Of a stretch of 63,796 nt of DNA, positions 18,778 to 27,768 are shown one piece after another. The stretch comes from a virus. A program made the position numbers and the translations under genes. The notes beneath the pieces are model-generated. The model was not told the origin of the DNA. It searched no databases and was given only the letters and a program-made list of their open reading frames with translations. The stretch lies in IMG/VR virus record IMGVR_UViG_3300007609_000019, positions 1 through 63,796 of that record; one strand, given 5' to 3'. The stretch's first letter is position 1. The number at the start of each line of letters is the position of its first letter.

Positions 18778-18840
18778 TTTAAACTCCTATAAATGTTTTT
18801 GGTGTACAGAAGAAAACTCCTGTACGGGGCTGTCATAATG

Positions 18841-18848
18841 TATTTACA
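18841..18848 (-). promoter_or_regulatory. Possible late promoter box TGTAAATA
   Basis: Minus-strand TGTAAATA, two bases off the T4 consensus, ~63 bases before the acidic core gene. The leader contains GTACAG...CTGTAC (a 6-bp inverted repeat). Weaker than the other boxes. Confidence 0.35.
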
Positions 18849-18870
18849 TAATTGTCGAAAAAGTATGCAG

Positions 18871-18895
18871 AAATAGGCTCAAAACGAGCCATTTT
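18871..18895 (-). terminator. Weak terminator-like hairpin
   Basis: Directly after the stop at 18897 the minus strand reads GGCTC-GTTTT-GAGCC then TATTT. The stem is only 5 bp and the U-tract short, so it may be an attenuator before the acidic core gene. Confidence 0.4.
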
Positions 18896-18896
18896 C

Positions 18897-19490
18897 TTAA
18901 CGGTTTTCTAAATTTGAGAAAACTTCAATGAAATCTTCGACATATATGTGTTCAAGATTAGATAATTTTGAAAATTCTTTCGGTACAAATCCATTTTTTC
19001 CTATTACTCTTATATATCGTTTTTTAGGAAATTTTTGTATAGTAGTTACGGTTTGTTTGAGCCAGTTACCGAAATATGTAGCTTTATCAGTAGTTTTTTT
19101 ATAGTTAAATGTTCCTGAATATATATTGTTTACATTTTGACCTAGACCTTGATAATCAAAACCTAAAATATAAATTTCTTCGTTATCGTGATCACTAGCC
19201 ATATGCATTGCTGTAGGGCCGCTACTCCAACCTTTGGATGTAGGAAAAAAATTAAAGTTTACAAACTTATTAAATGCTTTATTACGATTTGTCCAAACTT
19301 CGTGGTTATTTTGATATCCTGCTTTGTTGATTTCAAGAATCATCTTAGTATCAACTGCAACAAGATAATCAGGAGCAAACTCTCTATACAGAGCATTACA
19401 TCCGTATGTAGATCCGTGTTCTTTCAATGAAGATAGATCTATCGGCTTACGACTAGTGCCATTTCCCAATACAAATGCTATTTTTTTCAA
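18897..19490 (-). CDS. Rossmann-like protein with GNGTS motif; possible sugar-transferase-type enzyme
   Basis: 197 residues. The start KKIAFVLGNGTSRKPIDL resembles the GNGPS nucleotide-binding turn of family-42 sialyltransferases and MptE/DUF115-like proteins. It is followed by YGCNALYREFAPDYLVAVD, DVxNxx-like Asn/Arg positions (WTNRNK) and EEIYILGFDYQG near residue 107, a second Rossmann strand. This order fits a small nucleotide-sugar or pterin-type transferase fold, but the family is not certain. It sits between an 82-residue protein and the acidic core protein, an unusual place for an enzyme, so it may be an acquired cargo gene. Confidence 0.5.
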   Translation of the reverse strand: MKKIAFVLGNGTSRKPIDLSSLKEHGSTYGCNALYREFAPDYLVAVDTKMILEINKAGYQNNHEVWTNRNKAFNKFVNFNFFPTSKGWSSGPTAMHMASDHDNEEIYILGFDYQGLGQNVNNIYSGTFNYKKTTDKATYFGNWLKQTVTTIQKFPKKRYIRVIGKNGFVPKEFSKLSNLEHIYVEDFIEVFSNLENR

Positions 19491-19493
19491 TAA

Positions 19494-19742
19494 TTATACT
19501 CCGCCAGCTTCTGCGTTTGCTGCTATACCATACATCTGTCTGATGAAACCTAGTTCATTTCGACTTTCTTCTGTATGTAGCTCAGATGCTTTGCGGATTT
19601 TATTAATCTGACGAAGAGTTAATCGTGTTTTACGTGTATCATCTTTTTTCATAGGTGTAGAATCATCGTCTGCCTCGTAGCGTTTGTCTTCTACAGGCTC
19701 AATAGTTTCTGGATCAAAGTAAAAAAGTTCACGTAGTATCAT
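19494..19742 (-). CDS. Small conserved-type protein next to the portal gene
   Basis: 82 residues, charged, starting MILRELFYFDPETIEPVEDKR with a helical basic middle (RKTRLTLRQINKIRKASELH). I recall similar small proteins next to gp20 in marine T4-like phages but know no proven function. The ATG follows the gp20 stop by 8 bases. The late box at 19748-19755 is too close for a normal leader. Confidence 0.6.
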   Translation of the reverse strand: MILRELFYFDPETIEPVEDKRYEADDDSTPMKKDDTRKTRLTLRQINKIRKASELHTEESRNELGFIRQMYGIAANAEAGGV

Positions 19743-19747
19743 ATTAT

Positions 19748-19755
19748 TATTTATA
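19748..19755 (-). promoter_or_regulatory. Consensus late box TATAAATA on the gp20 stop codon
   Basis: Minus-strand TATAAATA is a perfect T4 late consensus, and its TAA is the gp20 stop. The ATG of the 82-residue gene is 5 bases further on. Transcripts from here would be nearly leaderless for that gene, so the box may mainly serve downstream head genes. Confidence 0.6.
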
Positions 19756-21511
19756 TCGTTTGTTCAGTTCCCGGAGGTGTAGTCGACCCTAGGTCGTCTC
19801 CAGTTACTGTATCAGGCTGTGTTCCGTCGCCACCGTCTATCGGTGCTTCGCCGTCAGCAGCTTCGTCTTCGATGCCTCCTAGATCACTTTCAATACCAGC
19901 TCCACTAAGACCAGCACTTCTCATTTCGCCGCTAGCATCAGTTTCTGTTGGTTCAATAACATCGTCATTCTCTTCGCGCCATAGACGCTCATTTTCTGCA
20001 ATCTCTTCGTCAGTCATGCCTAAGAATCGTTTCATAGCAAAGCGATTTGAAATATAAGGCACAGCACTCATCTGTGTATATGTTGGTACACGAGCGTTGT
20101 CAATTTCACTTTGACGATATGCTGCAAAGTTTTGTGGTGGCTGAAATTTAAGATCGAACATTGAAGTATCAATGTTAATACCTTTTTCTAGCAAGTAACG
20201 TTTAAACTCTGTATTAAATTCTTCTGCTACTAGTCCTTGCAAACGTTCACAATAGGTATTAAAGCGTAGTTCTTGAATATATGCTGTTCCTACTCTACCA
20301 TCGTTGTATTGTGAAGCTGAATCATCTGCTCCAGTTGGTAAGTACGAACTTGGTATACGCAAGCCGCGTACCAACTTATTAGTAAAGTATCTAAGGTCAT
20401 CAATTTCTCCAAGGTTAGTACCACCTGGAAGTGTTTCAACTTTACTGCCGCGGCCTTCAGCAGTTTGAGGGAAAAAGTAATCTTCGTTGATTGATAGAGG
20501 ATTGTAAGAGCTGTCTATAACATTTTGGCCTCCACCTGTTGACGATGGGATACGTCTTTGATGGATTTCCGTTTTTACTCTTTCAACAAATTGCATTGCC
20601 AAGTGACTTGGCATGTTACCCACATCAACGTAGAATACTCTGCGCTCCGGAGCACGTTGCACACGATAGATAATAATCGCATCTTCAAGCAATTCTTTTT
20701 GCTTGTAAACTTTAAAAATAGTTTCTAATAGACTATTGCCAAACGGATAGTTGTTATCAAGTCCTTCACTAAGCGAAAGATGTACAACATGCTTTGCATC
20801 AACCGTCCATTCGTTTTGATCTGTAGCAAATCTACTTCCGCTCATACTTTGTTGTGGTTGTCCTACCATTCCTCTTGCGCCGCCGGTTGGTTCATATTGC
20901 GAGCCACCGCCGCCGGTAATATTTCCATTTGTTTGATACGGAGTAGTTGCTACTCCTTCAACAAAGTTCCAGTTAATATTTTTAATAACATATTGCTCTG
21001 GTACTTTGCCTTCACTTTCGTTAACGATAATTTTTGTTACGTTTGCAGGATCTACATGAAACCAACGTTTTGTTTCTGGATCACGTACAAAAAATTGATC
21101 GCCAAATTTAAAAATATTTCTTAAAATTTTAAATATTTTTGTTTCAAACTCTTGAAGTTTACACCATTGCTGTAGGTATTGCTGAATAATAGTAATTTCG
21201 CTATTAGTAGCTTTAGTTTTGTATTCTATAATAAACGGTGTTGAATTTTGTTTGTTTTTTTGTGTTGTAAATTCTGCAAGAATATCAAGAGCAGCATTAA
21301 CTTCTGAATCTTGATCCATTGTGTTGTATTGTCCGTAGCGTTCAACACGATTAGGAGTACCTACATACACATCAGGAAGGTATGAACTATAGTTTGATCG
21401 CGCTGGTCCTGCAAGTGCTGATCCTCCGTTTTTCATGTTTGTAAACGGACTATAACTTCCTTGCGGATTATTGCCTGTTGGCACTGGGGTGAAGTACTTT
21501 TTCCACGACAT
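19751..21511 (-). CDS. 20: Portal vertex protein gp20
   Basis: 586 residues with the T4-like portal pattern: the N-terminal YFTPVPTGNNPQGS and DSEVNAALDILAEF, then FKFGDQFFVRDPETKRW, LEDAIIIYRVQRAPERRVFYVDVGNMP and KVETLPGGTNLGEIDDLRYF. LRFNTYCERLQGLVAEEFNTEF precedes a long acidic C-terminus. The dodecamer forms the DNA gate and head-tail connector. Its ATG overlaps the stop of the homing endonuclease gene (TAATG), so gp20 translation may be coupled to it. Confidence 0.94.
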   Translation of the reverse strand: MSWKKYFTPVPTGNNPQGSYSPFTNMKNGGSALAGPARSNYSSYLPDVYVGTPNRVERYGQYNTMDQDSEVNAALDILAEFTTQKNKQNSTPFIIEYKTKATNSEITIIQQYLQQWCKLQEFETKIFKILRNIFKFGDQFFVRDPETKRWFHVDPANVTKIIVNESEGKVPEQYVIKNINWNFVEGVATTPYQTNGNITGGGGSQYEPTGGARGMVGQPQQSMSGSRFATDQNEWTVDAKHVVHLSLSEGLDNNYPFGNSLLETIFKVYKQKELLEDAIIIYRVQRAPERRVFYVDVGNMPSHLAMQFVERVKTEIHQRRIPSSTGGGQNVIDSSYNPLSINEDYFFPQTAEGRGSKVETLPGGTNLGEIDDLRYFTNKLVRGLRIPSSYLPTGADDSASQYNDGRVGTAYIQELRFNTYCERLQGLVAEEFNTEFKRYLLEKGINIDTSMFDLKFQPPQNFAAYRQSEIDNARVPTYTQMSAVPYISNRFAMKRFLGMTDEEIAENERLWREENDDVIEPTETDASGEMRSAGLSGAGIESDLGGIEDEAADGEAPIDGGDGTQPDTVTGDDLGSTTPPGTEQTI

Positions 21512-22068
21512 TATGCTGCTCTCCTCATAGTTCTACCTGGTCTATAATTACTAGGCTGACCACCTGGTTCGCAAAATATTGAGTCGGTTCCGTCAGTAAA
21601 CCATCTTTTGCTTTTCATAGATTCTTTAATTTTAGTATTCCTTTCTACAGAATTTTGTCTTCCTAAGTTTGCTTGTCTAATTTTTTCTGCGTGTTCAGCA
21701 GACTTAGGCTTACTGTAGTTTTTTTTATGTTCTTCTGTTCTAACTTTTCCAGAATTAGCCTTAGAAATTTTTTGCTTTGCTTCTTCTGAATGAGTCCATC
21801 CTGCTTGTACTACCCAACGAGAAATCTTTTTATTTTCTAAAATACCGCCGTCTAATTTTCTTCCGTATTTTTTTATTAAAGTAAGTTCTAAATCAAATGC
21901 TTCTGCTTCGGTTAAATTGTCTTTAATAATTTTTCTAAATTTAGGAGAAGGAATGTCTATCCATGGTGAATGACTTTCATTTATTCTATTTTTCGATCCT
22001 TTACCAATATAAAAAGGAGAACCGTCTTCTCTTATATACTGATAAACATAAAACTCATTCCAACTCAT
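21511..22068 (-). CDS. GIY-YIG homing endonuclease with NUMOD3 motifs
   Basis: 185 residues. The N-terminal GIY-YIG nuclease domain shows FYVYQYIREDGSPFYIGKGSKNRI, with the FYVY and YIGKG strands, and Glu in LTEAEAFDLELTLIKKYGR as the likely metal ligand. Two or three NUMOD3-like DNA-binding motifs follow (SEEAKQKISKANSGK, SAEHAEKIRQANLGR). The end, WFTDGTDSIFCEPGGQPSNY, is a known C-terminal element of such enzymes. A free-standing mobile gene, it lies between the tape-measure gene and the portal gene with 0-10 base junctions and no intron visible. Confidence 0.85.
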   Translation of the reverse strand: MSWNEFYVYQYIREDGSPFYIGKGSKNRINESHSPWIDIPSPKFRKIIKDNLTEAEAFDLELTLIKKYGRKLDGGILENKKISRWVVQAGWTHSEEAKQKISKANSGKVRTEEHKKNYSKPKSAEHAEKIRQANLGRQNSVERNTKIKESMKSKRWFTDGTDSIFCEPGGQPSNYRPGRTMRRAA

Positions 22069-22078
22069 CTTTTATCCT

Positions 22079-25000
22079 TTATGGCACTTTACTTATGTAG
22101 CCTGATCCTACATTACTGCCTGTAATTCCTTTTGTATTTCGGCTAACTTCTTTGTTATACTCATTTGCAACACGAAGTTCACTTATCATTGCATCAAGTG
22201 CAGCGCCCATTCTACCAAGTCCTTCAGTAGTATTTCTTGCGTTAATTTGTATGTTACTCATTGCAGTGTTTGCACTCTCCTGCATCGAACTTACATCACC
22301 TAACGAATCTTTTAAATCTTCAATTGTACCTATTAAGGTTTCTATAGCATCATTATACGTTCTAACCGCGTCAGTGTCAAGACCTTCTTTGATTGTTTCA
22401 AATTGTATTCCTAGTCCTTGTACATTTGCAAGAGTTTGCAAACTTTCAGCAGTGTGTCCTAACCCTGTTCCTAGACCACTGACTCTTTCTAATCTTGCAA
22501 CTAGGTCTTCTTGTATACTTAGTTCTGAAGATCCGGCTGCATTAAGATTAGAAATAGATGCTGCAAGATCGCCTATAATTTGAGCATTTCCTAAAACTCC
22601 AGTAAAATCTTTATTACCAAATGTAGCAATGTCGTCCCAATCGAAGTTATTACCGTACCCGCCTGATTTAGTAAACAGGTTTATATCATCTATTAACTTA
22701 TCAATATCTGTAGATATTGCAGGCATTGCATTTAATTGCGTTGCAAAATTTTGTATTACGGATGTGTGTCTTAATATATTTTCAGACGGCAGTGTAATAT
22801 CATTTCCAAATGATACTAGATTGTCCCAATCGTTTTTAGCAAAATCAATTAAACTCCTTGACGTTCTTGATAATTGAGTATTATTAATAGCGGGTATTTC
22901 AGAAATTGCATTTGAATAACTTGATATTGCAGACATATTATTTGCAATTCTAGTTGCATCTAATGAGTATGCTCCAAACGCAGCAAAAGGTGCCAACGGA
23001 TCTTCCTCACCTGCAAAGATATCTTTAACCCATCCTAAAGCGCCGCCTTCTCTATTAGTAGATAATTGCGGCATATTGCCCATTGCTTCGGCAAATGAGT
23101 TAAGAACTTCAACATTTGCTACAATTATATCATTAGGATCTAAAAGTTCTGCTCCGAACTTTTTCACTGCATCCCAAGGCATAGTTTCCCAACCTACCAA
23201 CAAACCTGTAAGTAATCCTAATAGGCCGCCTTCTCTGCTGGTTTCAACATTTGGCATGCTAGACATTGCTGATGCAAAGTTAGATATTGTTGTAGCATTA
23301 GGTATTACATTTCCATTTGGATCTAAAAGTTCTGCACCAAATTCTTTAACTTTATCCCACGGATATTCAACAGAGCCTGAAAATATTGTTGCAAGACTAC
23401 CGAAGAATCCTCCAACACGTTCTGCATTTATTTCTGGAAAGCCTTGTAATGCTGTTCCAAATATTCTAAGACTTTCTGCATTATCTTCAATGCCTGTTTT
23501 ATTAATGCCTCTTATATTACCAAATTCTCTAAGATGATCCCATGGCATTTCGACACCGCCTGCAAATACAGATGCAATACCGCCAAACAATCCTCCCGTG
23601 CGTTCTGCATTTATATCTGGAACACTACTTAATGCTTCACCAAATGCTTTTAATACTTCTGCATTACCTGTTATAGCTGTCTCGTCTAGATCGACCTCGC
23701 CAAACGCTACCATTTTATCCCAAGGTAATTGAACTCCTCCTCGGAATATATATGCTACTGCGCCGAACAATCCGCCGCTACGTTCTTTGTCTATCTTAGG
23801 AACACTACTTAATGCTTCACCAAATGCTTTTAATACTTCTGCATTACCTGTTATAGCATCTTGATCTAGATCTTGTTCACCGAACTCAATCATTTGTTGA
23901 TAAGGAAGTTGTACAGATCCGCCAAATATTGTAGTAATGCCATCAAATAATGCACTCACCATATTGGTAAAGCTAGACCCTAGTCTAATTCCACTAATTG
24001 CACTCATACCTTCGCCAAAGGCGATAATAGCATCTGCATTTGATCTAAATTTTTCAGAATCTAGATTATATCTAGCAAATTCATTTATTTGATCGATAGG
24101 TAGTCCTGTGCTGCCTCCAAAGAAACTAGTAATACCATCAAATAAGTTAGCCATCATATTTGAAAACCCTGAACTGCCTAAGTTAAGACTACCCATTGCT
24201 TCACCAAATGCAGCTAATGCCCTTGCATTTTGTTGCACTTTAACAGAATCAATATTAAGAGTTGAAAATTCTTCTAGTTTTTCAAAAGGTGTAGTTCCGC
24301 CGAATAGACTATTAATTCCATTAAGAATATCTCCAGCAATATTACCTATAGCTGAAACAACATTTGCTGCTCCAAAGGCAACTAACGCACCACTTATTGC
24401 AGTTATACCTAATGCTGCACTCTTTAACGCTCTTCCATCTAGGTCAGTAAAGCTTTGCATGCCTTCTGCAAATTTTGGCAGTGCTGCACCTGTTAACCAA
24501 GTAGCGCCTGCAATACCTGAACCAATTGCAAGGATTGCTAATCCTATTGCACCTGCGCCTAATGCTATTGGTGATGCTAATCCACCAGCAAAAGCTAGTG
24601 CAGAAGAAATACCTCTAATAATGCCACCGGCCATACCTCCAAGCCCTGCGCCAATTCCTCTACCGAGTCCTGCAAGTTGTGCCCCGACACCTCTACCTCT
24701 TGAACCTCTAATGTTTCCAGGAGTTGTACTAGGACTTCTAGCCCTTCTTCCAGTGTCTTCGTAGCCTAATAGTCTTCGTGTGCCGTTAGCAATATCAACT
24801 ACTTTCTTAGCTGCAAATAGTGTACCTATAGCACCTACAAGAGCAGTTACTACAGGAGCACTTTCCCATAACCCTTTGATGGCTGCTCCGATGCCATCTA
24901 TTATCAGTCCTACTCCAGAAGATATAGCATTCATAATAGGACCGCCAGGCTGGAATGCTTTGGAAATAAGTTCAGCAACTTTTTCCATAGCCAATTCTGT

Positions 25001-26593
25001 ATATTTTTCTACTGTGCCAGCAAAGCCTAGTGTTTCAAAATCTTTCATGATATTTGAACCTAGTGTTGTAAGACTTTGAACAAATGCTTCCATTTCACCA
25101 ATAACTTCGTCACTTCCTAAGTAGGTAGCAAACTCAGCCATTTTTCCGTATAGCTGTTCAAATACTCCGCTGTTTAAAAATTGTTCTTGTATAGCTTGAC
25201 GAGAGTTTCTCACACTTTGTTCAAATTCAGCAGCAGCAGCAGTTAGTTCATCTCTTTGATCTGCTTGTCGTCTAGCAGATTCCATGTCAGCTTCTATTGC
25301 ATTGATAAGTTCATCTCCTGACATGCCTATATAGCGTGTCAGATCCATTCCTGCATTTTGAATGTTTTGTAATACTTGAGCACCAAAGCCGTCGCCTGTT
25401 CTACTTGCGACAGCTAAAACACTTTGCATATCTTCAGCGCCTTCGATCATGCCTGCAAGCATTTGAGCTGTATTTCCGCTTATTGCCTTATTAAATTGAT
25501 CTTGACTCATAGTAGTATCACTAATAAGAGATGCACTTCTTTCTAAACTTCTATTAGCATCTCTCGAAGCAATAGCAAATGCTTGAGTTTCTTCCGTCAT
25601 TGGAGGAAGTTCTAATAAAATTTCTTTTAGTCTACTTACAGCAGCTGGTCCTGCAAGTTCAGCTTCGGCCATTAATGAAGCTATTCTTGCTTGCTCTTGT
25701 TCAGTTTTGCCGCGCAGCATTTGTTGGAAGGCAAAGTCGTTCATCTGTTGTGCTTGTCTATCTCTAATAGCGTCAACATCTTCACCTGTTAGCTTACTAA
25801 GAGTTTGCAAGGTTTTTGCATATTCAGCTGCATTGGCTGCTACTTCTGCTGTATTTCTACTTTCTAATCTGCCTTGCTGTCTTGTAAGAAATGCATAGTT
25901 TACTAGGCTATCGTTTATCTCTTCATAAGAAAAACCCATATTGAGCAGGTCGTCTCTTTGACTTCCTAGAGCTTTATTAAGTCTTACTATTTGATTAGCA
26001 CCATTAGTAACCGTTCCTCCAAATGCTGCAAGTTTATCACTATTGTTAACAATAAAATTAGTAAAATCATTTAAGCTCATAAAAGAACCAGCAGCAGCTC
26101 TTCTTATATCACCAAGACTATTATTAAATCCTGCGCCACTACTGCTTAGTTCTCTAAAAGCAACCATTGTTTCGTCAACAAAAGATGTTAGAACTGATAG
26201 TTTTCCTCCTATTATAGGTATATGCCGACTAAAGTCTGAAAGTTGACTTCCGCCCATAATAAGTTCTTGACCAAAGTTAGTAAAGCTACCGAGAGCAGAT
26301 CCAATTGCTCCCATGGCTGCGCCGCGCAATCTATTTGAAAATGCACTCAGAGCATCGGTTGCATTTTTTGTAGCTTTAGTTTCTTTAGGTTTTTCATCAT
26401 TAAATTCGTCAAGTAGATCAATACTAGTTTTTTGACGCTTGTTATGAAGTTCTTGTAGCTTGCCAGCAGCAGTTTTGGGATCTTTTCCTGTAGAAGCTGC
26501 TAAACGTTCTATTGCTCGTGTGAGGCTGGCTAGTGTGGCCTCACTAGCAACGCCGCCTTCGCCAAAATTGACTATTTCTACTTCATCTGCCAA
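22079..26593 (-). CDS. Tail tape-measure-like protein with ten ~60-residue repeats
   Basis: 1504 residues. The N-terminal ~500 are helical; ~520-770 contains long Ala/Gly-rich hydrophobic stretches (GIGAGLGGMAGGIIRGISSAL, ASPIALGAGAIGLAILAIGS), typical of tape measures whose C-terminal part crosses the host inner membrane. Residues ~770-1370 are about ten tandem repeats of PWDKMxEFGxxxLD...NAEVLKAFGEALSSVP...GGLFG..A.IFxGGV. The C-terminal ~100 are coiled coil. T4 gp29 has 590 residues, so if this protein sets tail length the tail could be much longer. The location between gp20 and the baseplate hub, and the composition, support tape measure; no alignment was made. Confidence 0.65.
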   Translation of the reverse strand: MADEVEIVNFGEGGVASEATLASLTRAIERLAASTGKDPKTAAGKLQELHNKRQKTSIDLLDEFNDEKPKETKATKNATDALSAFSNRLRGAAMGAIGSALGSFTNFGQELIMGGSQLSDFSRHIPIIGGKLSVLTSFVDETMVAFRELSSSGAGFNNSLGDIRRAAAGSFMSLNDFTNFIVNNSDKLAAFGGTVTNGANQIVRLNKALGSQRDDLLNMGFSYEEINDSLVNYAFLTRQQGRLESRNTAEVAANAAEYAKTLQTLSKLTGEDVDAIRDRQAQQMNDFAFQQMLRGKTEQEQARIASLMAEAELAGPAAVSRLKEILLELPPMTEETQAFAIASRDANRSLERSASLISDTTMSQDQFNKAISGNTAQMLAGMIEGAEDMQSVLAVASRTGDGFGAQVLQNIQNAGMDLTRYIGMSGDELINAIEADMESARRQADQRDELTAAAAEFEQSVRNSRQAIQEQFLNSGVFEQLYGKMAEFATYLGSDEVIGEMEAFVQSLTTLGSNIMKDFETLGFAGTVEKYTELAMEKVAELISKAFQPGGPIMNAISSGVGLIIDGIGAAIKGLWESAPVVTALVGAIGTLFAAKKVVDIANGTRRLLGYEDTGRRARSPSTTPGNIRGSRGRGVGAQLAGLGRGIGAGLGGMAGGIIRGISSALAFAGGLASPIALGAGAIGLAILAIGSGIAGATWLTGAALPKFAEGMQSFTDLDGRALKSAALGITAISGALVAFGAANVVSAIGNIAGDILNGINSLFGGTTPFEKLEEFSTLNIDSVKVQQNARALAAFGEAMGSLNLGSSGFSNMMANLFDGITSFFGGSTGLPIDQINEFARYNLDSEKFRSNADAIIAFGEGMSAISGIRLGSSFTNMVSALFDGITTIFGGSVQLPYQQMIEFGEQDLDQDAITGNAEVLKAFGEALSSVPKIDKERSGGLFGAVAYIFRGGVQLPWDKMVAFGEVDLDETAITGNAEVLKAFGEALSSVPDINAERTGGLFGGIASVFAGGVEMPWDHLREFGNIRGINKTGIEDNAESLRIFGTALQGFPEINAERVGGFFGSLATIFSGSVEYPWDKVKEFGAELLDPNGNVIPNATTISNFASAMSSMPNVETSREGGLLGLLTGLLVGWETMPWDAVKKFGAELLDPNDIIVANVEVLNSFAEAMGNMPQLSTNREGGALGWVKDIFAGEEDPLAPFAAFGAYSLDATRIANNMSAISSYSNAISEIPAINNTQLSRTSRSLIDFAKNDWDNLVSFGNDITLPSENILRHTSVIQNFATQLNAMPAISTDIDKLIDDINLFTKSGGYGNNFDWDDIATFGNKDFTGVLGNAQIIGDLAASISNLNAAGSSELSIQEDLVARLERVSGLGTGLGHTAESLQTLANVQGLGIQFETIKEGLDTDAVRTYNDAIETLIGTIEDLKDSLGDVSSMQESANTAMSNIQINARNTTEGLGRMGAALDAMISELRVANEYNKEVSRNTKGITGSNVGSGYISKVP
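23619..23857 (-). repeat. Two identical 59-bp blocks 180 bp apart in the tape-measure gene
   Basis: A 59-base block beginning GGAACACTACTTAATGCTTC (23619-23677) recurs identically at 23799-23857. The 180-base period equals one 60-residue protein repeat, so this is a recent in-frame duplication within an older degenerate array (about 22490-24290). Confidence 0.85.
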
Positions 26594-26620
26594 ATCTATT
26601 CAACCCGAGTTATATACGCA

Positions 26621-26628
26621 CATAAATA
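26621..26628 (+). promoter_or_regulatory. Late promoter box CATAAATA for the gp26 operon
   Basis: Plus-strand CATAAATA, 43 bases before the gp26 ATG, which is preceded by GGAGAC. It forms a divergent pair with the minus-strand box at 26653-26660. Confidence 0.55.
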
Positions 26629-26652
26629 ATTATGATACATACTTGTACATTG

Positions 26653-26660
26653 TATTTATA
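26653..26660 (-). promoter_or_regulatory. Consensus late box TATAAATA for the tape-measure/head operon
   Basis: Minus-strand TATAAATA exactly matches the T4 late consensus, 60 bases before the 1504-residue gene. The two divergent promoters overlap in space, so RNAs starting at each cross the other's box. Confidence 0.65.
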
Positions 26661-26671
26661 CGGAGACAAAA

Positions 26672-27544
26672 ATGGTGGAATTTAACCCCGACAACTATCA
26701 AGAGCAAAACCCTCTCAAGCAGTTTTTTAGACAAGCGAAGGTTTATGTAACACTACCTAGTCAAGGTATGTTTTATCCCAAAGGTACATTAGACATACCT
26801 GAAACAGGCGAATTTCCTGTGTATGCAATGACTGCCAAGGACGAATTGTCATTCAAAACACCTGATGCTCTTCTTAACGGACAAGCAACAGTAAACGTTA
26901 TCAAAAGTTGTGTTCCAAATATTAAAAATCCTTGGTTGATGCCTAGTATTGATTTAGACGCAATACTGATTGCAATTCGTATTGCAACATACGGCGAAAA
27001 TATGGAAATTTCAACTAAAACTCCCGGCAGCGGCGAAGAAAAAGATTTTACAGTAGATCTTAGACAATTACTAAACAAACTTGTTAGTGCTAAGTTTGAT
27101 AATATTATTAAACTAAAAGATATGAAGGTTGAAATACGCCCGTTAACCTATAAAGAATTTACTGACTCGAGTTTAAAAACTTTTGAAGAGCAAAGAATTT
27201 TTCAACTTGTCAATGATGAAAGTATTCCCGATGCTGACAAACTTGCTAAATTTAATCAAAGTTTTACAAAACTAACAGATCTAACAGTAAGTGTGTTAAC
27301 GCAAAGTATTACAAAAATTACCGTTGGTGACACAGAAGTAACTAATCCTAATCATATTAAAGAATTTGTCGATAATACCGATAAGGAATTTTATAAAAGT
27401 TTAACTGAGCATCTTGATGAACAAAGGAATAAGTTTCAAATAGAACCTATTAAAGTAACTGCAACTCAAGATGAAGTTGCAGCAGGTGCGCCTGAAACTT
27501 ATGAAGTTCCGATAACATTTGATCAATCAAATTTTTTCGCATAA
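26672..27544 (+). CDS. 26: Baseplate hub protein gp26
   Basis: 290 residues, longer than T4 gp26 (208). The pattern FRQAKVYVTLPSQGMFYPKG, then IPETGEFPVYAMTAKDELSF, ALLNGQATVNVIKSCVPN and PLTYKEFTDSS is characteristic of gp26 in marine T4-like phages. It is part of the central hub of the baseplate. ATG at 26672 after GGAGACAAAA; a later in-frame ATG would lose the conserved start. The next gene starts 5 bases after its stop. Confidence 0.85.
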   Translation: MVEFNPDNYQEQNPLKQFFRQAKVYVTLPSQGMFYPKGTLDIPETGEFPVYAMTAKDELSFKTPDALLNGQATVNVIKSCVPNIKNPWLMPSIDLDAILIAIRIATYGENMEISTKTPGSGEEKDFTVDLRQLLNKLVSAKFDNIIKLKDMKVEIRPLTYKEFTDSSLKTFEEQRIFQLVNDESIPDADKLAKFNQSFTKLTDLTVSVLTQSITKITVGDTEVTNPNHIKEFVDNTDKEFYKSLTEHLDEQRNKFQIEPIKVTATQDEVAAGAPETYEVPITFDQSNFFA

Positions 27545-27549
27545 GGATC

Positions 27550-27768
27550 TTGTCTTGGAGCCTAGGCGAGATCCTAGAAGAAGTTAAAAAAATGGAAGGG
27601 TTTCAAAAAGAAATCAAGGCCGAGCTTCTTAAAATTTGTTGGTACATGCGCGGCGGCGTTACCTATTCCGAAGCAATCGAAATGTCTTTCGAAGAACGTA
27701 GTTTGATAGGAGATATTGTTAAAGACAACTTAGAAACAACCAAGAAAACTGGAATGGCATTCTTTTAA
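27550..27768 (+). CDS. gp51-like baseplate hub assembly protein (TTG start)
   Basis: 72 residues. The segment KICWYMRGGVTYSEAIEMSFEERSLIGDI and the ending NLETTKKTG recall the gp51 hub-assembly catalyst family, but T4 gp51 is longer (249 residues). Start TTG at 27550 is chosen because AAGGA lies 5 bases upstream; the first ATG (27592) would remove the N-terminal helix. Probably co-translated with gp26. Its stop abuts the convergent gene without a gap. Confidence 0.6.
   Translation: MSWSLGEILEEVKKMEGFQKEIKAELLKICWYMRGGVTYSEAIEMSFEERSLIGDIVKDNLETTKKTGMAFF

Noticed and set aside
19748-19755. TATAAATA box as the promoter of the 82-residue gene only
   Set aside because: It is 5 bases from the ATG, too near for a normal leader; kept as a promoter candidate for downstream genes.
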